64,000 bases of DNA from Spirogloea muscicola (taxonomy: Eukaryota > Streptophyta > Zygnematophyceae > Spirogloeales > Spirogloeaceae), in assembly GCA_009602725.1 (NCBI GenBank), contig WELB01000176.1, positions 77,311 through 141,310 on the forward strand, read 5' to 3'. How positions within the stretch are numbered: the stretch's first letter is position 1; each line of letters begins with the position of its first letter. A program made the translations under genes and the position numbers. Shown here piece after piece: positions 45,094-54,874 of this stretch. The notes beneath the pieces were generated by a model. That model did not search any database and had not been told where the DNA came from. It saw only the letters and a program-made list of their open reading frames with translations.

Positions 45094-48000
45094 NNNCGCC
45101 GACGCCGCCGCCGCATCGGCAGCCATCGTCCTCCGACCGAGGCAGGCCGCCCGGAGAGGCCCCGACGACGACGGCGCCGGCGACGGCAGCGGCCAAGGCC
45201 CTGAGGCGCGCCGGAAGAGCGGTGGGCGTCGTGGCCGTCGGAGCCGCGGCGCTGCTGGCCATTGCGCCGGCCCTGCTGTCGTCGCCCCGCGGGCTCGCGC
45301 TGGCTGTCGCCGCCATCAACCGGACCATTCCAGGTTCAACAACACCTGGCCTCGTCTCGCATCGCAGCAGAATTTATGATCATACCAACCCTCACTTAAC
45401 CTTAATTGACGCTATCCTCAATGTCAAACCCCTAATTGAATGGGGGATACCGACCACTGGACCTGTGATCTATCTCAGTTGCTCAGTGGCAGTCATTTGT
45501 CGGCCAAGAGGTAGCAGCCCATTACGAGCTGCGCGTCGATTACTGAGCTCTTAAGAACAGCGGCCACAACTTCAGTAATTGCAAGTCTACAGGCCTCTTA
45601 CTCGCTGCTTGTCTATCGGCAGGGGCCCTGGAGGTCCAAGAGGCATCGCTGGGGTGGGGAAAGCCGGTGCGCCTTGCTGGGATCAGCCTGCGGGACCCCG
45701 CTGGCCGCGTCGTCCTTGCGGCTCAAGCGGTGGAGTCGCGGGCCAAGCTGTGGGCGCTGGCCACCCTGCGGGCCGGCCTGGGTGAGTACTGAGCTGCAGC
45801 AGTAATCCTTCCTCCTCGGCCTTGGTATAAACCTCCGGGCTTGCAGACCATGAATATCACAATATTACAACATTTTACAATAATTGAAGGACAAGGCTAC
45901 ATGTCGGTCTCCATGCATGTTGTGCATGATCGTGCCAGCTTGCGTCTGACCTTGCGATGGCGAACTCTACATTGCGGATGCGAAGGTGACACGGAGGTCA
46001 AGTCTCTCCACGCGGACCTGCAGCTCGACGACCAGGCGGGCGTTCCCAGGCTGTCGCTGGCCTTGGCGCGGCAGGATCTGGCCCCCTCCAAGCTCCGCTG
46101 GCAGAGCGGCCCAGCTGCTGAGCTTGCGCGGAAGGTGCGCTTCACGATGAACGTCATGGCTCCGGCGGGCGGCATGGCGGTGCACGACGGCGAGCTGACG
46201 CTGGAGGGCGGGGCAGCAGAGATTGTCGGCAGGGGCCTGGCACTGGATGTGCACCTGGGTCAGCTTGCGCTTCAGCAGGATGCTGCTGTAGGCCGCATGC
46301 GAGCAGCAGAGGGCGGCAACGGCGTGCCCTTTGTCGCCTCGATGTGGTCCGACCACACGCACAGCGAGGCGGCCGGCATCCTGCGCCCCTGGCTGGAGCG
46401 CAAGGCCAAGCTGCTGCGCCCACTGAAGGCCGAGGTTGACATCGTGTGCCCTCACAGCCATTAGGAGTTTGCATGCTGGCTGTAGCATGGTGGACAAAGA
46501 TCCTACATGTATCCAACTCGCTGCAGTTTATAGTACTTTCACTTTCACTTTCGCTTTTACTTTCACTTTCACTTCCACTAATATCCTTGCATCTGCGTGT
46601 TGCAGATGGACCTCACTCCGGCAGTGGGGCGGACGTTCTTGGCCCGCATCAACCCGCTGCTGCGGGACGTCGTTGGTGCAGCCATGGAGGAGGATGGGAT
46701 GCCGGACCTCACCCTACGCGTCACACCTGCCAGCATGGAGCTTCCGGCAGCCTTGTACGACATCGACATTGAGCCCATGCAAGTGGTGAGGGGCCTCGCC
46801 TCGGGGCTGGCTGAATGGGCATCTCACGTGCATCTCAGTCCGGCTAGGCCTCCTTGTGTGCGCGGGGCGTGTAGCATTCAAAAACGACAGAAGAAGTCGA
46901 GGGTCATGGATTACAGGAAAGCTCTAGTTAAGGAGAGAACAACGTATTTACCACCAAGCTGAAGTGCAAGTTAGTGGGTGGTACTCAGAACAACTACATG
47001 TGGCACCTATGAGGCAAGGCCATCCTGTATATATCCATTGCGTGCTCTGTAGTGCTCAACTGCCTTGGCGAAGACCGTGGTACACCACTGGCAAAGGAAG
47101 CAGAGAGATAACAGTTGGCACAGTTGGCAGGAGCTGTCCGACGCATGATGATGACTAAGTGCTGCCAACGATGATGATTAGGTGCTGCCAATCATTGGCA
47201 GCATGGCTGCCGCTTGCTGGATGCCCCCTTGCGTGGCTTTGGTCGATGAATGGAGGTCGATTTTGTGCTTCAATCTTGGTGGTGTGGTTATGCACTTTAC
47301 AGTCTGCATTAGAAACAAGATTGAGGTCGAAGGATAGTCAGGGCCCCAGGTGTAGGGTTGCCCGTGCACCACCGGAGCCGCGTAGTGGGGCTCATATGGT
47401 TGTGCCCGTTCACATGTCAGTCCCTGAGACGGGGATCGCTGGTGGATGCTCTGCTCGCGCACCTGCCGCTGGAGGCGCGGTCGAAGCCTGGTGGTGGTGG
47501 CGGCGGCAGTGAGAAGCTGCTTCGAATGCAGACATCCAGGATTCAGGCCAAGGCCGAGGCATGCGGCCGTGTCGAGTGTCACCGCGTGGACTTCCTCATC
47601 AATGGTGCACTCCCGTACGAAAATGTTATCTGAGCAAGCAAGATAGCGTTCTTCTTCACATGGCTTACATGACTGCACAGTCATTTAAGCATTGGCAAGT
47701 AACAGAAGGCAACGTGCTCTGGTCCACGGTTATATGCAGACGCGGTGCACATATTAGCGTGGGGCGAGCTGGATTGGCTGCAAGGCCAGATGGACATGCG
47801 CGTGGCGGTGCCTGCAGACACCATGCGGCGCTACTTCGGGATCTCTAAAATCCCCGACAACTACTGCCTCGAGGTGCGCTGATCAACCTGCCAGGTCGTT
47901 GAAGCGCAGTAAAGCCCTTGTGAGCGATCATGCTGAGTTTCAAATAGAGGATGCAGAGATGGTCAACAACAACTGTGTGGCCTATCACACTAAACTCTAA

Positions 48001-48421
48001 CAGTCTTAGCGGCAGTGATCATCCTGAAGCTAATATCATGCAGATACATATGGGTCTGACTTTTAATAGGGGTCTGATGTCTACTAGTAAGGATTAGCAC
48101 ATCGCTGTGCTTGTTGTTGTTGCTTGCTCAATTGCGATCACCGGCCCGTCGTAAGCGCCCTTCATTGGGCCTCCATGCCTGTCCACTTTCCTTGATGCTC
48201 TCAGAGTCTGCGTGTGGCATTTGAAACAGGTGCAGCTGAGGGGCAAGATCGAGAAGCCGCAGGTAGATTGGCGGGCGCTGGGTTCCCGTGTTGCTGAGCT
48301 GGTGCTGCAGCAAAGGACGGGCCTGTCAGCCCTGGCATTCCCGCTGTCTGCGGTAGCCAACTCCCCATGTCCGCCTCTGTCGGAGCCCCTTCCTTGGGAG
48401 CATCGCAAAGTTGGCATTTAG
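44885..48421 (+). CDS. AsmA/TamB-like membrane-anchored protein, probably chloroplast
   Basis: Exons recognised: 44885-45338 (interrupted by artefact), 45623-45781, one ending at 46443, 46606-46785, one at about 47419-47611, one at about 47748-47878, and 48230-48421. The first starts with an Ala-rich, transit-like leader. After the artefact it has a single hydrophobic segment, VGVVAVGAAALLAIAPALL. Following blocks are GALEVQEASLGWGKPVRLAG then ISLRDPAGRVVL, MDLTPAVGRTFLARINPLLR, CHRVDFLIN, DAVHILAWGELDWLQGQMDM, RVAVPADTMRRYFGI and VQLRGKIEKPQVDW. One N-terminal membrane anchor followed by beta-rich repeats, and a terminal 'outer-membrane-like' domain ending in xLRGxIxxPxxDW, is the style of AsmA/TamB proteins. 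Those form lipid-transfer bridges in bacteria and chloroplast envelopes (for example TIC236). I do not recognise a named gene, and several exon edges are uncertain. Confidence 0.5.
45028..45096. other. Sequencing artefact: Illumina adapter, poly(A), NNN
   Basis: Bases 45028-45040 are AGATCGGAAGAGC, the universal Illumina TruSeq adapter core. They are followed by 53 A residues and three Ns. This is adapter read-through, not genome. It replaces an unknown length of exon 1 of the AsmA-like gene. Confidence 0.97.
46527..46577 (+). repeat. (TTTCAC)n microsatellite in an intron
   Basis: About eight imperfect TTTCAC units lie about 30 bp before the exon starting at 46606. They could serve as an extended pyrimidine-rich tract for the acceptor. 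Confidence 0.8.
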
Positions 48422-49339
48422 AACTCGATGCTGGTAATTTTCATCTGACTGGTTTCAAGCCTAGTCGAGTTTGCCACAAGTCATCACACAGTCCCTTAGT
48501 TTCAGCATATGTTCCTGATGTACAGATTTCATGCTTAAAGTGTCATTTTTGCGATATGAGGTGCACTTCTGTTTCGGCCAAAGGTAACAAGGGTGACATG
48601 TACAGGACCTGACCCATCTGGCAGCATTTCTCGCCTTGGCACTTATTTGCCTTCTGCAAACGGACTTCTGTGCGATACATGCACAGCATGGCCTGACTAC
48701 AGTACTGCTTACCAGTGGTGGAGTTGCGGGCCTGGCCATCTAGGGCTTGAGAGGTACAACAAGATTCTGAGAGTCTCAACCTCCTCCAACCCACATTGCC
48801 ACTGGTACAAGTTCAATTACAGACTGAAAATCGGCATCTTTGATTCATTGGGCACTCGCAGGTCCTATTGATGACTCTGACCAATGCCGGAGTAGAGCAG
48901 CATAAACGACCAGCCGACACTAGCTGCCGGCGACTCTCAGCCTGCAACATGCTGAAGCATGCACAGCAGCTTGCATTGCTCACCGCAGCCCAGCCCTGGC
49001 GTCGCCAGGGGGGTGCACCTTGCGCACTGCATGCTTGCTGTGCATGGCTCAGCACGGCACTCCTGCCTCAGCCAAAGCTGCCGTGCTCCATATTGCGGAG
49101 GCTTGGCAGTTTGACTGCAGGAGAGGACTATACTCAAGGAGGTGTGGTAAGGTTGACGAAGGTCACCACAAGGGGCTGCAGCTTGACATCCAGAACCCGG
49201 GGTGCTTGTAGTGCGGGGAATAAGGGCTGCAAAGGACGGGCTCTACTACGCTTGGGGCTCAACCACGGACTGCTAGGGTTTGTACCTATGGCTGACAAGT
49301 CAAGCTCAATAACGTTCAGTCAGGCCCACACGATGAAAG
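48422..49339. other. Intergenic region between convergent genes
   Basis: This is probably the two 3' UTRs of the AsmA-like and lysozyme-like genes. A sequence near 48950-49060 is partly self-complementary around CAGCCC...GGGCTG. No gene is supported. Confidence 0.45.
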
Positions 49340-50347
49340 TCATGGCGTTGACGGTGCTGCTGGGATAGTGTCGCCGGGACAAAACGGCAGCCTGGAGCTC
49401 TGCGCCTGGTGGTCCAGAGGGCTCTCCCCGGCCGGAGCGGCGGCGGCACCAGGGAGCACCTCGTCTTCACCTTCCTCGTCGTCGGCGCGCCGCCGGAAGA
49501 GCGGCGGCATGGGGATGGGGCTGGAGAAGAGCGGCGTGATGCCGCTTGCAGGTTTGAGTGGCGTCTCAGGGAAGCCTGCAAAGCCCTTGTAGTAGCCGCT
49601 GCGCTTGAGCTGGCTGCGCACGCGCCGCCTGCCGCATGCCGCCGCCGCCGGAAACCGGAAAGTCAGCAACAGAACATCTTTGATCTATCTTCCTTTTTAA
49701 GTAGATGATGGATAGGTGCCAAATAATTTTGTAGCTTAGATGATTGCACAACAGATTCTTGCACGATACATGGGACAGGCTAAAGCCCAACATCCAGTCC
49801 ACCTTGTGACTATACTGAAGTAGCACTAGATGTCACTACCAGGCTCTCAGGCAGGCCCAGCTTCCAACTCGAGCTCTGCAACCCGAAATGATACTGGTGG
49901 ACTCTCTCATAAGGTGTATTCAGTGCTAGCCAAGTGGCTATCTGCAACAAATCAGCTTCACAAGTAGGCAGGACTTTCAGGACAAGCATTGAATGTTGGC
50001 TGCAGCAGGGGCTCACCAGTAGGCAGACGTCTGGACGTACTGCCAGTAGCGGGGCCCGCCATTGTGGGCGCGGGCGAGCGTCTCGATGTCGCCAAACTCC
50101 AGTGCCCAAGGGCACCAGCGCAGCCAGTAGTTGATGACCGTGCGCTCGGCATAGTCCACGTCCTCGCACAGCTCGTACGCCTTGGCCTTGGCCGCCTCCC
50201 ATGCGTCCGTGTGATACTCCTTGCTGATCTGCAGCGGCCCGATGCTGAGGCCGTCGTCGCCCACGGGCGCGGGCATGATGCAGCTCGTCTCCACGAACCG
50301 CATGGCGTTGAGCAGCTGCCGGTGCTCCTCGCGGTACTTGTCCACGT
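49340..50347 (-). CDS. i-type lysozyme (destabilase)-like protein, 5' end unresolved
   Basis: Two exons fit: 50017-50347 and 49340-49628, joined in phase (TG|G) across an intron with a GTGAGC donor. The first reads DVDKYREEHRQLLNAMRFVE then TSC, GDDGLSIGPLQISKEYHTDA and CEDVDYAERTVINYWLRWCP. It continues GDIETLARAHNGGPRYWQYV and QTSAYW. These are the i-type lysozyme landmarks: the E near ES/ETSC, DG.S.GP.QI, Y..DA, AR.HNGGP and T..YW. The second supplies RRVRSQLKRSGYYKGFAGFP and a Pro/Gly-rich, acidic C-terminal tail. I-type enzymes cleave peptidoglycan, and some also hydrolyse isopeptide bonds. Fewer cysteines are present than in the animal forms. A secretion signal would be in a missing upstream exon; Ala-rich minus-strand sequence at about 50580-50820 is a candidate but unproven. 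Activity is inference. Confidence 0.7.
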
Positions 50348-50350
50348 CTG

Positions 50351-51117
50351 CACAGCGGCGCGGCACGGCGAGCTCAGCTAGCCACGCCGCAGCTTCCGCA
50401 ACGTGCCCGACAGCATGCGCCGGGCCTCATGAAGGAGTTGAGGTGTCAGACCCTTAGGGGCATTCCCTTCCTGAGAACTGTAATTTCACTAGCTTTTGGA
50501 GCTGCAGTCACATGGGCTCACAATCCGATACTCGCAGAAACGAGAGACAATCTATGGTCTGTCAGCTACCATTGATGCTCATTCTTCACCACTAGATAGG
50601 ATTTGTACTTGCGCCAGAGCCGCTGCCGCAGCGGCGCCCCGAGAGCAGGCAATGTGGGCAACGTGGGCGGTTTGTGGGCGCCCAGAAGAGGGTTTGGGGT
50701 TTAGGCTGGCCTTTGAGCTGGGGCGGGGCGTCGAAGAACTGGCCGCCGCCGCCGGGGAGGAGGCCCCGCAGGCGCGCCCGGACGACGCGCAGGCCCAGGA
50801 GGCCGCCGCCGCCGCCATTGCCGCCGCCNCGGGGAATGCGGCGGGGAATGCGGCGGAGATCCCGGCCTTGGCGTGGCGCCGCCGCAGATGCTCACCCACC
50901 GGTAGACCTGACCCATCCGGGCACCATCCCCCGTTTCGGATAACGCGGTCGCGGCCGGATAACCGCGGACCCAAGGCCGCCCCTGTGGCCAAGTGCTACC
51001 TAACCCGGACCGGGTCACCTGGTGACGGGACGGGGAGCTCTGGGTGCCGCCGTCAGCGCCCCCGTCTGCCAGGGTTTAAGCCACTCGGGGGTTTCGGCTC
51101 AGACCAGCTTATCCGCC
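50351..51117. other. Region with GC-rich fragments and a single N
   Basis: It contains Ala-rich frames on both strands around a single N at 50829 and a GCC run. The minus-strand frame below 50820 (MAAAAASWACASSGRACG...) could be a leader exon of the lysozyme-like gene. No splice donor that joins it cleanly was found. Confidence 0.35.
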
Positions 51118-51150
51118 GCCGCCTCCGCCGCCGCCGCCGCCGCCGCCGCC

Positions 51151-51243
51151 ATGGCGGGCGGCACCGCCGTGGCGCGCCTGCGTCCGGGCCGCAGGACCAG
51201 GTGCTCTCGACTCAGTGCAATTGCGAAAAGAGAAATGAGTTAA
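51151..51243 (+). CDS. Orphan first exon (MAGGTAVARLRPGRRTR...)
   Basis: An ATG directly after a GCC run, with the same upstream context as other starts here, opens a short Arg-rich frame. A possible donor (AG|GTGCTC) follows RRTR. No downstream exon can be linked before the next gene begins at 51573. The LINE-like tail at 51285 follows closely. It may be a remnant of a gene cut by insertion or by misassembly, or a chance frame. Confidence 0.25.
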   Translation: MAGGTAVARLRPGRRTRCSRLSAIAKREMS

Positions 51244-51284
51244 AGAATGAGGGCTGCCGATGATAAATCAAATCGGTGGGGCTA

Positions 51285-51400
51285 TCTGCCCCGCCTGTGG
51301 CTCCGCTGACGCAGTCGTGGGCACCGTCTGTGTGCCCCTGGCTTTTCTTTATTTGATTCTCTGTGCTGCATCGCCCTTTTATTGAAAGAGTCTGTCTCTT
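51285..51400 (+). repeat. Dispersed LINE-like 3' tail, variant B
   Basis: CTGCCCCGCCTGTGGCTCCG then CTGACGCAGTCGTGGGCACC and CTGTGTGCCCCTGGCTTTTC are diverged counterparts of the repeat at 61541-61622 and at 9150-9225. Only the tail is present. Confidence 0.5.
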
Positions 51401-51517
51401 TTCCCCGGCTGGCGTTTACCGTCAATTCACTACCCCCGTGTCACTAATGGACATTTAAGTGATGAGTTAAGGCGGACCAGAGGCCCTGCTTCCTGGCCGC
51501 CTAATCCCCGGCCACCC

Positions 51518-51549
<32 letters not shown>

Positions 51550-51572
51550 GACGCCCGCTCCGAGCGCCGTGC

Positions 51573-52595
51573 ATGGCCGACGAGGTGAGGGTAGCTGCAG
51601 CGCCCGCCGCCGCCGCCGCCGCGGGCTCCGTCCGTCTGGGAGCCCCGGCGTGGGCCCACCCACTCGCTGTCGTCGCCGTCGACGTCGTCGGCAGCCCGGC
51701 ACCGTCGCCGGGCTCGCTGTGCCTCCCTCGCTCCACCGTCTCGCTCTTGCGTCTCGCGTCTCGATGGCCTCTCGCGCCCCGAGCCCCCCTCCATGCGCCG
51801 CCGCCGCCATGGCGACGGCCGCAGTCCCTTTGAGCGCAGTGCCGACGCCGTGCTTGCTGGCCGGCTTCGCCGACCAGAGCCCAATCCTCCAACCTGCCGA
51901 TTCTAGGACTTGGGCTCAGCAAGCCAGTCTTTGAACCTTGAAATGTGAGGCCACCGCAGTGGCTCTGACAGTGTCAGGCGACTGTGAGGATTAGAACGAG
52001 CTTCACGGCACCAATTTCCAGGCTAAAGCCTAAACCCTGAACCCCTTGGACCACAAACCCTGAACCCTCAAGCCCAATGTCCAAGCTCCTGCATGAGAGG
52101 CTCTGACTCGGCGCTAAGCCCTGAACCCCAAAACCTCCACAATGGCTGCGGCAGGCGGCGGCCGTGCCGGGCAATGCCAGCGCCAGTGTCGGCGGTGACG
52201 TCGTCGTGCACGCCGGCGGCTGCCACTGCGGCGCCGTGCGGTTCGAGGTCGAGGCGCCGGCGGCGCTCGTGCTGTGGGATTGCTCCTGCTCCATCTGCCG
52301 CATGCGCCGCAACCTGCACTTCGTCGTCCCCGCGGCGGCGCTGCACCCCGCACCTGGCACGGCAGCCGCGCTCGCGGAGTACCGCTTCGGCACTCGGGCC
52401 GCCGTGCACCGCTTCTGCCGCACCTGCGGCGTCACGCCCTTCTACACGCCGCGCTCTAACCCCGACGGCGTCGCCGTGACATATGGGTGCATCGACCCTG
52501 GCACCGCGACGGTTGCCTGCATCAAGCACTTTGATGGTCAGAAATGGGAGGCTGCTTATGCCGCCAGTGGCATTGCCACTTGCTCCAAGGTGTGA
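51573..52595 (+). CDS. GFA/CENP-V-domain zinc protein
   Basis: Two exons: a four-codon first exon (MADE, 51573-51584, donor GTGAGG) and 52155-52595, both phase 0, giving 150 residues. The domain shows the family zinc ligands in order: GGCHCGAVRFEVEAP, CSCSICRMRRNLHFVVP, then FCRTCGVTPFYTPRSNPDGV and GCIDPG. GFA-fold proteins bind two zinc ions. The founding member was described as acting on the formaldehyde-glutathione adduct, but most members have no known substrate. Without the tiny first exon there is no in-frame ATG, which supports this model. The 5' UTR carries a CCG run at 51509-51546. The intron holds telomere-like AAACCCT motifs at 52021-52140. Confidence 0.82.
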
Positions 52596-52839
52596 AGGCC
52601 GGATTGCACACGCCGCGCTGTCAACATTGTGCAGAAATCCAGAACAAAATGTGGGCGGGGAGGAGTCCTCAAGGTGCGCAGAGGGAAAATCTTCCTGCTC
52701 TGGCTGCTCCCTGTCGTTCACATTCCGCTTCTCGTCTCCTCCAGTGAGAGTCCTCCACTGGACGTTTGCCTTTGTCCAAAGGACCAGCAGACCGCCCTCG
52801 TCTAGGCGGTTCAGAAGCAGGTTCCCTCGTGGCGGCACA

Positions 52840-53145
52840 CAACTTCCGACTCACAGATATAAATTTACCTGTCTCACAGACAGCTGAGGCTCCACTCTCG
52901 CACAGATTCCCGACCTCACGCTGAGATCAGCTACAGTCACACAGACAGCTCAGGCTCCGCCTGGCCGCACACAGAGCCGCACCCTTGGTGGGTGGCAGTC
53001 CATAGCTAGGGGGCACGGAGCAGCGGGATCACCCAAGGAAGACGACGAATGTGCCGAGGCCTCCCTTCTAAAGGGAGGCTCCCACGGGCCAATAGGCTGA
53101 GTCAGGTGGTCACACAGCCCAACCCGCTGATTCACCATATTACTA
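52840..53145 (-). mobile_element. Possible solo LTR remnant related to the copia family
   Basis: On the minus strand the sequence near 53145 reads AATATGGTGAATCAGCGGGT, close to the LTR start of the copia element (AATATGGTGAATCAGTGGGT). A loosely similar GC-rich middle with CTGTGTG motifs follows. No interior and no partner LTR were found nearby. It is diverged and older than the 18.6-kb element. Confidence 0.4.
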
Positions 53146-54874
53146 CTTTAAAATAGAGGGCTCTATTATTGGTAGACCTGCATGTGGGGCAATTGATGAC
53201 TACACTTACTGTACAGTTCAAGCCAACGCTGCTGGTCACACAAGTCATTTTACATAAGTCGTTCTCCAAAAAAGCTCGTTGACCTTCACAATAACCCTGG
53301 CTCTGGCAGACTAACTTGACTTTGATGTTCCTGATACAGCCCGTGTACTCTGCACACTGCACTTTCTCAACTCGTGAAGTGCTCCTTGCATGCGAGGTAG
53401 CGATGCCAGTATGAAGCATGCAATTTGCAGTGACAGCTCTGATCGTAGACGAGCACACAGCAGAGTAGGACAGAGACGACAGAGCGACAAGCGCAAAAGA
53501 ATCTCCTCCCAAGTTGTAGAGCTCTTATTTCCAAGAAGTTGCGCCCCAAGTCCAAGCTGCATGCATCAGAAAATGATTTCGGGTGAACCCAGCCTGCTTG
53601 AAGATGGGACATCCTCCTAAGAGTTGCAACTCCATGAGCCCTTGGCTTCCTGCTACGCTCTTCCCCAGGCCCTTCTCACCAACATCCAAATACAATGCTG
53701 GCAATAGCGATTGCATCTAGGCCGGGGCAGCAGCCGCTTCGCACCATCATGAAACTTGAGTGCCGCAGATCTTCATTGTGCTCCTGCAGAGCACGTCACC
53801 AGATGTCACTCTTCTCGCCAATCTCCAACATCAAGAGTCCTCAATTTGCTCCTTTTGGCCAATCTTCTCTCGCTGCTTTAAAGCCAACCATGCTCCAAAC
53901 CATCATGAAAGCCCTTGCGATGTTGTCAGAGTCATTGCCCTTCCTTGCCACCATCTTGTCAAGAACAACGACCAAGCTCCAGATCAAGATCACGCTGCTC
54001 ACAGTAGCTTCTCCACTCTGCGTCATGTCCTCTTCCACATGCTCATCAAAGTCCTGTAACTCAGAAGTCATTCTGCCCCAGGTCTCCAAAGCCGATCACA
54101 ACGTCTTACTGCTGTAACAACAACCTCCGTACATTTCTCATCCTCATCGTGCCACTTCCACGATTGGCACGCAGGCCAAGCCCGCACTATTACGGTGGGC
54201 TGCTCTGAGGGCCATTCCCCAGCTGCTGGACCTGCTGACCTGAACCTGTCACCTGCCTAATTTAAGGGGCACGGCCGCCTCTCTCTTTGGTCCCTGAAGC
54301 CTGGGGTTGTCGCCCCGACAAAGCTTCGCCAGCGTGGGTAGAGAGCTGCTGCCAGAAGGAGGAAGAGCAAGATCTAAACAACTAAAGTGTCACCTATGTG
54401 GGACCTCTGCAAGTCTAGGCTACGAGACTGACTGCTTGTCAAGTGCGGCATCTGCTAGGAGTGTCCTCGTTCATCTCAGGTGGGTCACCTGGCGTGGTCC
54501 GGCGAACCTCTACATAAGTTGACCTGAGCAGCCTGAAAGCCAAAGTCATGAGCTGTTGGCTGAGGTCTGAGGGATGCCTGCTCCAGAGACCAGAGCCTGC
54601 TGGAGTCCTCAGCGAGCTCTGCATGAGCTATATGCTGTCAAGCTAAGCTTGTACCTCGTACCTGCCCTGTTGGGAGCCTGGCGTGTCTCTGTAGCTGGGA
54701 CAGAGTCCTGGAGCTCCAGCCATGTGCAAAAGGAAGCGTGCACCGAGCTGGCTGTGTTGATCAGTCTATCAACACTAGCAGAGGGTACCTCACGAGAGAG
54801 TGGATCAGGGCTGGATTGTGGATTGGAGGCCTGCAAGTGCCGCCTCTGCGGCGGCGCTGCAAACCTCCTCGCGA
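53146..54874. other. Intergenic region, no gene supported
   Basis: It has moderate GC, only short frames on both strands, and no recognisable domain or RNA gene. The right end must include the 3' UTR of the DDX6-like helicase. Confidence 0.45.

Noticed and set aside
53390-54120. Plus-strand frames of 76-140 codons in the 53-54 kb interval
   Set aside because: Composition is non-coding-like, start and splice context is poor, and no domain is recognisable.
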